A program made the translations under genes and the position numbers. A stretch of DNA of 64,000 nucleotides, from NCBI GenBank assembly GCA_009192285.1, contig WBVU01000015.1, positions 1,066,190-1,130,189 on the forward strand, in the 5' to 3' direction. This DNA comes from Morchella semilibera (Eukaryota > Ascomycota > Pezizomycetes > Pezizales > Morchellaceae). A model generated the notes under the pieces. It saw nothing but the letters and a program-made list of their open reading frames with translations, had not been told where the DNA came from and ran no database searches. Shown here piece after piece: positions 43,045 to 54,679 of the stretch (positions within the stretch are counted from its first letter, which is position 1; each line of letters opens with the position of its first letter).

Positions 43045-44398
43045 TTAGTAGGGGGGCAAGATAGTTGGAGGAGTACATCCATACTTGGCCATTTCGTATG
43101 ATGTCCTTTGAAAATGTAAGTTTTCCTGAAGCGATAAGCGTGGGTTGGGTGTTTCAAACATACCAACAAATGGCTGTGCTAGGCATTGTGGTGACGATGC
43201 GAGGCCTTAATCCCCTAGCAAATCCCTTGATTCCCTCCCTTTCATAAATAATTTTTGCGGCGTTGACAAGCCCATCACCTACACCACATCAGTCTTTATA
43301 AAGTAATTTACGCTTAGGATTACACACAATTACGTATCCGCATATCGGTTGAAGTTCCCCTGGTCTGTAATAATGTCTTGATAACGTCCAATGGGGTGGT
43401 CATGGCCGCAGCGACAGCACCTGCCATTCCACCCGAAACACAGTGCGAAAAGGGGTCATATCTTTTAACAGGATTCAAAACCTTAGATAAGCTTTCGTAT
43501 ACTGTAAATTGAATTGCGGTGAATGGAATAGTCATTGCCAATGTTGTCGGATATGATATGTAAAACGCCCGAAATCCTTCATTACGATATACAGTGCGGG
43601 CGCATTCGGTGATTGACTCGTAGGTTGACCCATGAATTTGCATGCGCTGTTTGATTACTGTGTCTCGTTTTAGCTAGGACATAATTTAGAGTCTGGAATG
43701 CCCTACCGTCAAAGGGATTCATCAAAGCATCACTCGCAATGGTGGCACAAGCACCAGCGGTAGCTACCACTTAGAATCAGCACAGCACGAGCAAACAATA
43801 GCAACTACCATACCAACTGCGAATGGATGGTGTTCCGATCCATCATTACCACCAAGCTTCTGCTTAACTGCCTCGTATGTGCCGAAATAAACCGCATGAG
43901 CAGGACCTGCGAAAAAACCCAGTTACAGAAGCTCCCTATTGAATTTTCACTATGTTCTTAATCAAAGTCTCGGCGGGTAACGACGTTTACGTACCGGCGC
44001 CCAGCGCGACACTCGCAATCCCTCTCCATAATGAGCGGACGCCCTCTGTAGATGAAATCTGAGCGACAGCGTTTGTGATGCCGGAATACATCGCCGCCGG
44101 CGTTGGGTTGACGATTTGCATTCGGGTCTGAACACTTGTCAACTCTTGCCGCAGGAACTCTCGAGGTCCTCTGACACACCTTGATGGCATCTACAGGATA
44201 CATAACAACATGCTCCTAAGGGTAGGCATTTGTCAGAAACAATGCAATCAAGCAGGACATAGAAGGTGTATAAACCATTATTCCGGCAAAGGCACCAGCG
44301 ACGAGATTTGAAGCCAGACTTCCGCCTGGAAGTCCCTCGTATTCGATCTCCTGGAGCGATTCATGATCGGCCATAGGAATTGATTGCAAGCTTTCCAC
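43045..44398 (-). CDS. MRS4: Mitoferrin-type mitochondrial iron carrier
   Basis: Inner-membrane mitochondrial carrier importing Fe2+ for haem and Fe-S synthesis. Eight exons on the minus strand: 44,276-44,398; 44,180-44,215; 43,995-44,127; 43,814-43,906; 43,707-43,769; 43,328-43,657; 43,164-43,278; 43,045-43,105; 317 residues, all in phase. Three carrier repeats are signed by PVDAIK, PFDVIK and PLDVIK. Mitoferrin-type sequence includes LVAGAFAGIMEHVVMYPVDA, TRMQIVNP, PAHAVYFGTYE, IASDALMNPFD, SYPTTLAMTIPFTA and LRPRIVTTMPSTAICW. The ATG at 44,398 gives MESLQSIPMADHESLQ, and the second Met (MADHESLQ) is an alternative start. Exon 2 is 36 nt. The splice site before VVATAGACATIASD (intron 43,770-43,813) is the least certain. 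Confidence 0.92.
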
Positions 44399-45351
44399 TA
44401 AGCTTGTAATTGTGGAATCCGGACTGGCTTCTCTAAGGGGTCGAGCAGTTCCTCTACTATCGCTGTGCTTGAAGTCCGGAATTCAGCAATGCCGGAATAA
44501 AGACGGTAGAATGTTCCCTGTTTAAGAAATCAAAAAAACTCGTGGAGGATGAAAATTTGTTGGTTGCGGGGGATAATAAAGTCACCAAGATGCAGCGAGA
44601 TGCAACGTGACGTTGAGAAGTGAAAGGGTGGTGACAGAGAATTTCGTGGGGGATGTTGAGATTTTTTTTCCTGTAGCTGCAACCAAGGTTAGCGCTTCTC
44701 TGGTATCACGTATTTCGCAGTTCTTTGTCTCTTCTTCCTGTCTTCGCTTTTCCGCGGGTGAGATTTAGGTTTTTTTTCTTTTCTTTTTTTTTTTTTGCTT
44801 AATGTACCCCGCCTCGACGAGCCGCCAGAAGCTCTAATGAAGTTATCCACACAACATACACGCGTACGGGCACACATCCATGTAGGTACATCTACGCAGA
44901 TCTGATTTTTAAGCTCGTAGACTATGCGTACATATGCACATGTAGCTGTGAGTTCTAAATCGTTTTAGAAGAGGTCAGCTCTCTTTTATAGTCCTCTATT
45001 GATACACACACAGTAGAGTTCTAGAATTTGAACCTTAGGCAAGATCGTATGCTAGCCTGGAAATCTTCACTAGAAGGCTAGGATAGGGTATTGAGTTTAC
45101 CCGTCATCACAACTCTCTAGCCCCAATCTATTTTACCTTTCAGTAATTCTCTGGTACCATATCACAATGGTTAAGTGACGCGCACAACCAGCAAAGTTTG
45201 CTTACTACCAACCAAATTCTTTATCTCCGAACTGGTGAGTGAGTTATGTTGGACCTAGAAAAAAGACGGTTTATCTAAACTTTCTTGCCTCTAAAGAACA
45301 GATAGCAAGCCTCTTCAATAATCCTCTGTTGAAATCTACACACTTTAAATT
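44399..45351. other. Intergenic region between mitoferrin and peroxiredoxin
   Basis: 5' flank of the mitoferrin gene and 3' flank of the peroxiredoxin gene. T-rich runs (44,772-44,796), and CATGTAGGTAC and ACATGTAGC variants of the TACATGTA motif near 44,880 and 44,938. No gene or tRNA recognised. Confidence 0.6.
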
Positions 45352-46219
45352 TCACCACTCCCTGAGAACGTTTCCAGCATCACTCACTACCACGATGAGG
45401 TCAGTAATCGAGAGCTGAAATCCCATTTCGAACGAGTTACCTTTAATTCCAGTGTTATCAGGCTCGATAAATGTCTTCAAAACCTTTCCGTCATCCACAA
45501 TTAAAGCGTATCTTTTACTTCTAGGACCGCCGAAAATCGCTGTCCCATCAAAGGCCAAATCGAGTGCATTCGTAAGTTTCAAGGCAGGATCTGCCAAAAA
45601 CCGAATTCCGGCCTCTTTGCTGCCTAGCAAAGATTCCCCCCATGCCTATGTGCCATTTCATATGAGCTTTTTTTCAATTTATCATAAAGCCCTAAGCCTC
45701 AGACACAGGCTTTTACCTTTGTAACGAATGGATCGTTGACAGCAATAACGTAGATCGGTATTTTGCGACCCGCTGATATATATCCAGGTATATGCGAATT
45801 ACTGCACCCGGGAGAGAATGCTACAGAGTACAGTCATTGTCTATCACGGGTTTCTAGATTCGGCCAGATAAAACGCACCAGCAGGAACCCCTAGCACAAT
45901 TGCCTTTTTCCCCCTCAGTTCCTTTCCAATTGATATTTTGTTACCTGTAGCAGAGAAGTGTTAAACCACCGACCTTTTATTAGATACATGTAGTTGTATT
46001 TGTAGATTTCGGACTAAAGAATTCCTTTATCATACCTGGAGAATCTTCCATAACTTCGATCTCAGGGATGATATCATTCACCTTAATTAAAGCAGGCGCC
46101 GAAACGTGGAGTGAACGTGCTGCGGGGAATGTTCTTTGGGCGAATCGTGGGGAGATATTGCGGAGCATAAATGTGGGGGACATGTTGACGTTTGTGTTTA
46201 TGAAGAGGAGGGTTGACAA
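45352..46219 (-). CDS. Mitochondrial peroxiredoxin, Prx5 (AhpE/PMP20-like) type
   Basis: Thiol peroxidase that reduces hydrogen peroxide and organic peroxides. Exons: 46,036-46,219; 45,879-45,944; 45,717-45,820; 45,441-45,645; 45,352-45,386; 197 residues. The first 50 residues look like a mitochondrial presequence (Arg/Ser/Ala-rich, FMLRNISPRFAQRTFPAARS). The catalytic part is FSPGCSNSHIPGYI with the peroxidatic Cys, followed by YVIAVNDPFVTKAWGE, RFLADPALKLT, KRYALIVDDGKV and EPDNTGIKVSDAGNVLREW. The last intron (54 nt, 45,387-45,440) is in frame without stops, so retention would add 18 residues. A second start at the downstream Met (MSPTFMLRN) would keep the presequence. Intron 1 contains a TACATGTA motif (45,985). 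Confidence 0.93.
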
Positions 46220-46399
46220 ATCGGTTCTATGATCTTAAGGGTGACATGCCGGTATCTCAGTTGGAACACTCCGTTTGCCTGTGAACCAATAAGAGCCTTA
46301 GATTCCAGCCATGTTATGGCTGAAAACTAAAGCTTGGCTGCAAGTCTGTAATAGAGAGTATTTATTAAAGTGTCAATTGACAAAATTGACTGAAAGGTA

Positions 46400-46552
46400 T
46401 CCCTTAGTCTAAATGCTGACCCCCCTATAATAGAGGAATTAGATTTGTATAGATCTATTATTTGATAAGTGAGATAACGGGATCTGTTAGTAAAGCCACA
46501 CAAAATTTGCTTCTTCTTGGGGGGGTCAGCATTTTACTGACAGACTAAGGGA
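46400..46552. mobile_element. 153-bp MITE with TCCCTTAGTCT ends, TA duplication
   Basis: Terminal inverted repeats TCCCTTAGTCT and AGACTAAGGGA are extended inward by GCTGACCCCCC / GGGGGGTCAGC. It is flanked by TA on each side (46,398-46,399; 46,553-46,554), a Tc1/mariner-type signature. No coding capacity. It lies 180 bp upstream of the peroxiredoxin start. Confidence 0.88.
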
Positions 46553-46554
46553 TA

Positions 46555-48336
46555 GTACTAGTATGTATGTACATGTATCTAACTTGGAACTTGGTATCTG
46601 TGGCTCATGAAGGAAATCAGCCTCCTGGCGTTGGTGGTTCCATGCATTTGGGCTGGAACTTGCCGTATCAGTAGCGGCGGCTGATTGAACGGGAAATTGC
46701 TTACAGAATCGGACCCGCCGGCGGCCTGAGGAGTCGCGTACACACATTTACGGAAGGGATGGTCGAAGCCGGGGCAATAGATCAACTTGGTCCGCTCCCG
46801 TCATGGGCTAACGATCCAACAAGTTCTGTAGCGCCTACACCGCGGAGATTCATATCGCAGGTTTTACTCTACGAGTCTTACAACATACGGAAACTAGTGT
46901 TAATTGCTTTACAAGTGGTATACGCTCACAACAATCCACTCCCAATTTTTAACTTTCGTCCTGCTACTTAGATGGTACGAACGCCCTACAGTAGTATGCT
47001 AAACGCAACTCGATGTTCCCATGGTTTCTTTTTTCCTCGTCTCGTGGATACATGTATCCTAGGCGGATAGGTAGGCAAGGTTGTAAAAAGAAACCCAACA
47101 AGCGGGATAACCTGTCTGTGCACGAGTCCAAGCGGAACACCTAGAGTGGAAGAAGACTGGAGACGATGATAGGCACTATTTCCCCTAAGAAAATGTCGCT
47201 ATCTCAATTCACAGAACACTTAATGATCTGGCTGTTGAGCACATACACAGCTCTCTCTCTCAGTGCTTTGGCTATTTGTCGTTCCAGGGCTATGTATCAT
47301 GTAGTGTATCCAACTACATGTGTAGCACTCTACTTAAGACCGTGCATGTAAATATGAGCCTACCGGTAGGCTTGCATAGCAACAGAATATACTGAGACTG
47401 TTCCCGGTCTAGTCTTTTAAATTCCGGGGCGCGACATTTGAGATGATAAGTTCCCTAGGATTGTATGCAGTGGGCCAACCAGATTACTAGAACATGCCCG
47501 TCACGATCTCTATTAAATGTTTCTAGGGAGGCATGGCGCTCGAGTCCTAATCGGGAGGCATCTAGAGCACATTATGTGTGAAATCACAGCAGAAGATGGC
47601 ATCTGTATGTTCCTCCTCTTTCTCCTCCCCAGGATAAAGTACGCAACCAACTGCGGTGTAGGTACTTGGTACCAACCTGATACCTGCCTGTACGACTGCA
47701 GCAGCTGATACCTCTGCATGTGAGGAACGGCCTGTTTGTCGTTAAAAGAGTATCGTTATTAGCCACTCCCAAGATCCAACGAGTACATGTAGAGTACCTA
47801 CATGCTGTACCGACGCTCTACTATTCTCTACTTGGCGCTTGTATTGGCTCTTGCTAGCGGCTTGGGCTTCTTCTCACTCTGTATTTTCGCTTCTGTCGCC
47901 CATCCTGGGATTATTTCAACACACCCACCCGTCCCCTTTCCCACCCCACCGGACGCCTCCTTGCTGCTTCTCTTTTCTCTTACCCTACCCCCACCCCAGA
48001 GAAACCTTACTAGACTACGTCGGACCCAAATATCGTTTACCTCAACCTCTGTAACTCGTTCTCGACCCTTTCTCTTCCCACCCTTCGCTTCTACTCCGCT
48101 TACAGGCTGTGATGGGATCCTGTTCCCTGTGTCATTGCTCACATCCACAATAACTACCTCATTTGGACTTTTTTTTGATCTTTTTATTTTTATATTTACT
48201 AGAGCTCTGTGGGACTGTAATTCTGTGTAATACCAAGCTCCTCGCGACGTTAGGTTCGCCGATTCTTGGAGAACCTTTGAGCTCCCTGAGGTCCTAAACC
48301 TTTACACCCAGTATTCCTCACACAAAAGATATTATA
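46555..48336. other. Long intergenic region between peroxiredoxin and SKN7
   Basis: It contains three TACATGTA motifs (46,570; 47,049; 47,784), the last within GTACATGTAGAGTACCTACATG. The stretch 47,890-48,330 is strongly pyrimidine-rich and probably the SKN7 promoter and 5' leader. A 142-codon open frame at 47,802-48,230 is a product of that composition and has no recognisable domain. Confidence 0.6.
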
Positions 48337-50753
48337 ATGGATACTGCCAATTCTACCAGTGGGGATGGGGGGATAGGAGCATCTTCCAACAGTAGCGATT
48401 TTGTGAGTTTTGGAAATTCCCGCCACGGTCCCCATCGTAAATGCGGATGTTAATGTATATCCTGACAAGACGATGTATTCTAATTATTGCGTTATTAGGT
48501 CCGGAAACTCTTTAAGTACGTCTCGACCTCCAATTGCTTGAGAACACCTTAATAAGACCGTTTCCCCCAGGATGCTTGAGGACCCTTCGCATAAGGATAT
48601 AGTGAGATGGAATGAGGCTGGCGATAGCTTCATTGTTGTTGATGTGTGACATGACCACCCGAAACTTTTCGAAAGCTTTTCTAACAGCTTCTGTGAACAG
48701 ACCAACGACTTCACGAAAAAAATACTCCCGAATCACTTCAAACACTGCAACTTTGCTAGTTTTGTAAGACAGTTGAATAAGTAGGTCCTCTAATTTCTGT
48801 CAGATACTTAAACCGCACAACTAATGTTTTGACAGATACGACTTCCACAAGATCCGCAATTACGATGCGGGAGGTGGAGGAAATCAACATCAGGTTTTTA
48901 TTAGTCCTATATGTTTCCGGGGTGTCCTGAACCAGCTCTAACTTTAAATAGGCTTGGGAGTTTAAACATCCAGATTTCCAAAAACATAACAAAGACAATC
49001 TTGACAACATTAGGAGAAAAGCGCCTGCCCCACGGAAACAGCAGTCACAGGAGGAGGTTGGCTCACAGCAAATTGAGGTATTGCAAAGCCAGATTCGGGA
49101 ACTTATGAAGTCACATACCTCAATGGACGCTAGGATACAAAACTTGACTAGTGAGAATCACGCAATCGTGCGAGAACTACAGAATGCGAAGGAGAATTTG
49201 CAAACCCATCAGCACCTCCTACAGTCACATGATTCACATATACACAAGCTAACACAGCTTGTGTGGAGGTTGGATTCAGAGATTAAGGAATTAAGGGGAG
49301 TGGGTGGGAAAAGAGATGGGGAACATTCAGAGGTTGTTTCCCCTACTGGTGGTAACACGGGGTTTGCTGCAGCGGCTGCGCCATCAAGTGACCAGAATGG
49401 TTCGTCGAGTGCGATGCAACAGACACAAAGAGTCATAAGCAGTTTCGCGGAAATTACGAAGGCGAACTCCTCTTTGCAGAACATTGGTGACATCGGACAG
49501 TCCAACCAACCGGAATCAGTTGGTGGTTATGAAGATTATAATCAACTTGGTCGACATCTGCAGAGTGGTCATCGGTCGAATTCAATGCAAAATGGAGGTA
49601 TCCAAGGTGTAGGGCCCGATGGGAATAATATATACAACATAGGGGTGTCAACTGGAATGGGTGACGTGTATGGCAGTGGACAAGTGGGGAACATGACATT
49701 CCCAATTACTGCCCCTAACCCCGATAATGGGACGTTGAATTCATCTACAAGGCCAAATGGAGGCCGCAAGAAAAGCTCATCGTTCGTCACCAATTGGGCT
49801 ACCCCTCCAAGGGTTCTACTTGTTGAAGATGATCCAACATGCGCGCGGATTGGAACAAAGTTCCTGCAAACTGCACAGTGCGGGGTTGATACGGCGGTCA
49901 GATTCTCCCATTTTTCTCTCTTGTTCACCATGATAAATTTATGAAGCAAGCTCTCAGTTGAGACAGGCTCTCACTATCCCAGTCATTACGAAGATCTTTT
50001 GTTATCACTAAATTCTTGCAATGATTGAAAGCTGACAATCAAATTAGACTGATGGGTTAGGTGCCGTAGGGAAGCTCAGTAACAATAAGTATGATCTGGT
50101 GCTCATGGATATTGTCATGCCACATCTGGACGGGGTATCAGCAGCTGCACTAATCAGACAATTTGACCAACTTACACCTATCATCGCCATGACATCGAAT
50201 ATTCGACGCGATGATATCCAATCATACTTTAATAATGGTAAGAATGAAACCCATTCAAAGCTATAGTGAAAGTTTTATTGACTCTTTAGGTATGAATGAT
50301 GTCTTACCGAAACCATTCACAAAGGAGGGGCTATTGAAACTGCTGGAAAGATGTCTAAGCCACCTCAAAGTAAACAAAAACGCGGGCCAAATTCCCCCTC
50401 AAATGAGCTTCAAGGGACCTGACAATGATAACGGTGGGACACTGGCTAAACCGACAAACTCTTTGAAATACTCTCACTCGCCGTCCAAATCGCCCCCGAA
50501 CCTTGCCATATATGGCCGTTCGCCTAACGATATTGACGAAGATCCAATTGGAGAAGCTACAACTACCTTAGACAGCTCACACCTCAACATGATGGGCCCA
50601 TATGTGGACAGTAGCATTAATCACGATCAAACAAGCAGCTACTCCCCACCAGCCAATTCTTCGCGCGGCCTTCGGCGTGGGGCTTCGGAGATGGATGATC
50701 ATCCATCCCATCTAGGTGGGATTGATATAAAAAAGGCACGGTACCTGACATGA
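48337..50753 (+). CDS. SKN7: Skn7/Prr1 response-regulator transcription factor
   Basis: Two-component output factor for oxidative and osmotic stress, in the nucleus. Eight exons: 48,337-48,402; 48,499-48,515; 48,571-48,643; 48,701-48,780; 48,836-48,893; 48,952-49,896; 50,048-50,237; 50,290-50,753; 630 residues. The HSF-type DNA-binding domain is spread over exons 1-6 (FVRKLFKMLEDPSHKDIVRW; KILPNHFKHCNFASFVRQLN; KYDFHKI; AWEFKHPDFQKHNKDNLDNI). A coiled coil follows (EVLQSQIRELMKSHTSMDAR...). The C-terminal receiver has PRVLLVEDDPTC, LVLMDIVMPHLDG with the phospho-acceptor Asp, MTSNIRRDD and the conserved Lys in LPKPFTKEG. Exon 2 is a 17-nt microexon (VRKLFK). The intron at 48,644-48,700 (donor GTGTGA) is the weakest boundary. 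The tail is Ser/Pro-rich. Confidence 0.94.
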
Positions 50754-52069
50754 AGCCCACTCACTACTTGTCAACTCGCCACCCCCTTCGTTCAGTTAAA
50801 TCGAGATTCAGGTGACTCCGTGGAGTCGATCCAACTTGTCTTGTTCTTTTGTTTATTTTGCAGCATATACTCACTTAATTTGATGGGATGCTTTTCTGGG
50901 ATCAGGTTTATATGGCGTGGGTGGTTTTATCTCATTTCGTTTATTTATGACTACTAGTATTGTGGATTCTCTCTTTTTCTCTCGGGTTTTGGGGGAGTTT
51001 ACCAAAACATCGGTAAGTGTGCAATTTCCAACTTTATTCCAATCATTCGCCGCCGGCAAGATTCCCTTCGGTTTAGATATTTCTCCTGCATCTGTACATG
51101 TAGTTCTTTTTTATTTTTTTACTGTTTATTAGTATGGGGTTAGGTGTCGTTTCTTTGGTGCCGGGCCGGAATAGAGAGCGCCTGCACAAGTGTTCCAATA
51201 TCAACCGCGGTGTTGGGAAACTTTCTATTCGTATTCTTTCCCTTTTAATTCGGTCCTTATTTTTCTATGTACAGTACCCTTCATGACGAAATGCAGTAGG
51301 TTGGGTGGATTGCTTATGTTTGCCCTACTTTTGGGGAATTAAATCTAGTTGCTACCCAGATGAGTCACGAAAAAAGCTGCATGTAATCAACAACAAATGT
51401 AGAATAGACAAGTCTACATGTATTATAAATGTAGGTATGTAGACTCACTTACGGGGAATGCCGAACAGGCAAGAGTAGCTGGTTGCAACGTTGAACATGG
51501 GGGAATGCCGAATTACACTCGAACTCAGCATACCCCCATAAGTGCGTCTAAAGAAGAGTCATCCCTCTACTCCCATAAGCCACCTAAGTGACATGGTGTG
51601 TTGTGGGTAACTGCAGCGCAGCCTCCACAGCCACAGTTGGAAGAGCAGCAGTTGCTGCTCTGTGCTCTTTCAGGATCCGAACCTCATTCATCTACTCTCT
51701 ACTCTTTCCCCCCCCGTGTCCCGGCTTCCCCTCTTCCATCTCATCAACATCAACTCTACATACCCCTCCTCGCTACTGAGTTCTCACCCTGTTAACATTT
51801 CAACACCCCCTCCCTCATCGTTCTAACCACTCACTCGCTTACCCCTCCTGCGTGCCTTCTTCCCACTTCTCCCGTGGTATTCCGTGCAGATATAAGTGGT
51901 GTCGTTGTTTGGCCGGAGATCCAAGCAACGAGCCTCTGCCCCTTTAGTCATCATCACGGTTGCCTCCTCTAAAAAACGGAAGGCAGCAGAGCAGACTGAA
52001 CCTGACACCAGCCCAGCCTCAAAAAGATTAAATCTTATCGGACCATCGACTCCCATCGCGTCCTATACG
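50754..52069. other. Intergenic region between SKN7 and the RBR ligase
   Basis: TACATGTA motifs at 51,095 and 51,415. The phrase GGGAATGCCGAA occurs twice (51,456 and 51,500). A pyrimidine-rich tract (51,690-51,860) probably belongs to the next gene's leader. The frame upstream of 52,070 is open but lacks an ATG start and conserved sequence. Confidence 0.55.
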
Positions 52070-53827
52070 ATGTCCAGCGACGATGAGCTCATGTCTGACC
52101 AGATGTCCGATGCCTATGGTGACGACGACGAGGATAGCTTAGGCGAGCTAGGTATGCGACGGCTACTAGCTCCCAGTTTTAAGATCTTCGTGGCTCTTAG
52201 GGCTGACTTGACTTTTTATTGCACAGATTACGAGGAAGATGGCGGTGAATACATTGATGAAGGGAAGGAGGAAAAACCGACGAAAAGGTCTTACGAGGTT
52301 GAGTTTAAAGTATACTCCGACGATCAAATCCGGAAGAGTCAGCAAAACCAAGTCGAGGAAGTAGCAAGCATACTTGGGCTCCCCGGGGAACAGGTCGCAA
52401 TTTTGTTGCGCCACTTCAAATGGCAAAAGGACCGTCTTATTGAGAAATACATGGACAGTGGTGAAGAGGTACTTGAAGAGGCTGGCCTAGGTCCGAGTTA
52501 CGACACGCCACCAAAGCTAGAGACGATCCAGGGCTTCATGTGTGATATTTGCTGTGACGATGAAGTTGGGCTAGATACTTACGCAATGCGATGCAACCAT
52601 CGGTACTGTGTGAACTGCTACCGCCAATATCTGGAATCAAAAATAAAGGACGAGGGAGAGGCGACTCGTATCCAGTGCCCATCCGAGGGTTGCTCCATGA
52701 TAGTTGACTCAAAGACGGTAGACCTATTGGTTCCCGTAGAGATAGATAAAAGGTTTGTTTGGTTAATGGGGTTCACCTCTGTGCTTTTGGGTCGATACAG
52801 TGGCTCACAAGGTTCTAGATATAAGGAGCTATTGAATAGGACATATGTAGACGATAAACCTAACCTTCGTTGGTGCCCGGCGCCCAACTGCGAATATGCT
52901 GTGGATTGCGCGATACGACCAGTTCAACTCCACACTATAGTTCCATCTGTTAACTGCCGCTGTGGCCACAATTTTTGCTTCGGGTGTGGGTTTTCCGAGC
53001 ATCAGCCCTGCCCATGCGCCCTTGTCAAAAAGTGGTTGAAGAAGTGTGAAGATGATTCAGAGACCGCAAACTGGATATCTGCAAATACCAAAGAGTGCCC
53101 TAAATGCGTCTCCACGATTGAGAAAAATGGGGGATGTAATCACATGACTTGGTGAGCTCATCAAACCCTAGCACCTCTTTCCGACTAACAGATCTCAATA
53201 CAGCCGAAAATGTAAGCACGAATTTTGCTGGGTCTGCATGGGACCTTGGGCGGAACATGGGACGAGCTGGTACAACTGCAACAGATTCGAGGAAAAGAGC
53301 GGCTCGGAGGCTCGCGACCAACAAGCAAAATCGCGTGCCTCTTTAGAGCGATATCTTCATGTAAGCTCCGACAGGCTCCTTCCTTCTAGTTGCCCAACAT
53401 GATATACTGATTCTGGAGCCAGTACTATAACCGTTATGCCAACCATGATCTTTCAGCAAAACTAGACAAGGATCTCTATGTTAAGACGGAAAAGAAGATG
53501 ACAACACTCCAGTCTTCGTCCGGCATGTCATGGATTGAAGTTCAATATCTTGAAGCGGCATCTAAAGTTCTTCAACAGTGCCGGCAAACACTTAAATGGA
53601 CCTATGCCTTTGCATTCTACCTTGAAAGGAATAACCACACCTATATCTTCGAGGATAATCAGAAAGATTTAGAAATGGCCGTCGAACATTTGAGTGAACT
53701 TTTTGAGAAGCCGACAGATCAGCTTTCAACCGCTAAAAATGATATGCTTGACAAGACGGCATACGTTAAGAGTAGACGCATGATCCTTCTTGATTATACC
53801 GCTAAGAGCTTGGCAGCAGAAGAGTAA
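52070..53827 (+). CDS. RBR E3 ubiquitin ligase, Ariadne type
   Basis: Transfers ubiquitin from an E2 through a thioester on its RING2 cysteine. Exons: 52,070-52,151; 52,227-52,752; 52,819-53,151; 53,204-53,360; 53,423-53,827; 500 residues. Order: acidic N-terminus (MSSDDELMSDQMSDAYGDDD), UBA-like region (VEEVASILGLPGEQVAILLR), RING1 (CDICCDDE...MRCNHRYCVNCY), IBR (RWCPAPNCEYAVDC...CRCGHNFCFGC), RING2 (CPKCVSTIEKNGGCNHMTC, the GGC Cys being the catalytic one; RKCKHEFCWVCMGPW), then an Ariadne domain (YYNRYANHDLSAKLD; LKWTYAFAFYLER). Introns 1 (75 nt) and 2 (66 nt) are in frame without stops. ATG 52,070 is chosen as the first Met before conserved sequence. Confidence 0.94.
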
Positions 53828-54526
53828 ATTCCCTCCATCAGCTCCCCCCCAAAATGTCAGGACTAACTTGATAACTAGGTGGAAATTCTCTGTTGATCTG
53901 AAATAATAACATTTACTTTCTTCTCTGGATAGAGCAGAAATAATACTTTGAAGCGTCACTAGTTTTTCGGTATTACATTCTGATTTTTCTTCTTTTGAAT
54001 CAAACCACGGCTTCATAAAGCGTGATAATAACATGTGGGAACCATAGGTTCCCTCGCTTATTTCTCTTCTGTTCTTTTAGGGTCTGGATTTTTCTTGTGT
54101 CGTTTTTGCATTCATTTTCTTGTTTTTTCATATCTTGTTGGTCATTGGTATTCGGTGGTGTCTTGGTTTCACTCTGCTAGCATGGACATGATTGATGAAG
54201 TACAATCTATTTTTTTTTGTGGCAAGCAGTTTGAAATTATAGTGATTTTATCTATCCCGTCAGGATTCTACACAGAACAGGCTCTGTTAATATTCTGTAT
54301 ATTCCCTCGATATACTGGTCTCTCTAGTCGAGTAGAAGGTATACTTGAAGGTCTGAAGACTAGGCTAGCCCTGATAAAAATATATTATTGCGCTGAGGAA
54401 TCCTAGGACGTTGTGCTACAAAGAAACTTTAAATTCTAGGGGCCTGTTTGGAAGCCTCGCAAATCGCGATCTGAGGGCCAAACCATGGTCCTGAACCGGG
54501 CTGGAATTTGGCCAGGTTTTACATAA
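53828..54526. other. Intergenic region, no gene seen
   Basis: 3' flank of the RBR gene, T-rich (54,030-54,240). A 123-codon open frame (54,035-54,406) is hydrophobic by composition and has no recognisable domain. Confidence 0.55.
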
Positions 54527-54676
54527 TACCGCAAAATCTCAGTTCGCTCGGACGGCTGCCAAGAGCGGTGTTGGCTGTAAAAGGCTCTGATCTCTTTCTT
54601 TAAGGGTGATATTTTTTCAGCTCCTCTGCAAATTGTCCTCTTGGCAACCGTCCGAACGAACTGAGATTTTGTGGTA
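54527..54676. repeat. 150-bp inverted-repeat element (MITE-like) at the start of the HAD gene
   Basis: Arms of 39 bp (54,527-54,565 and 54,638-54,676) are about 90% complementary: TACCGCAAAATCTCAGTTCG... and ...CGAACTGAGATTTTGTGGTA. The outermost bases are TA on both sides. The element ends three bases before the first ATG of the next gene, so it probably forms its 5' leader or part of its promoter. Confidence 0.8.
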
Positions 54677-54679
54677 GAT

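Noticed and set aside
45010-45095. Possible B box (GGTTCAAATTC) on the minus strand
   Set aside because: No A box or cloverleaf at the right distance.
46243-46310. tRNA-like stretch (CCGGTATCTCAGTTGGAAC ... TTAGATTCCAGCC)
   Set aside because: The acceptor arms do not pair and the T-arm lacks the GGTTC core; at best a decayed tRNA fragment.
47802-48230. 142-codon hydrophobic open frame upstream of SKN7
   Set aside because: It lies in a pyrimidine-rich leader and its residues follow from base composition; no domain recognised.
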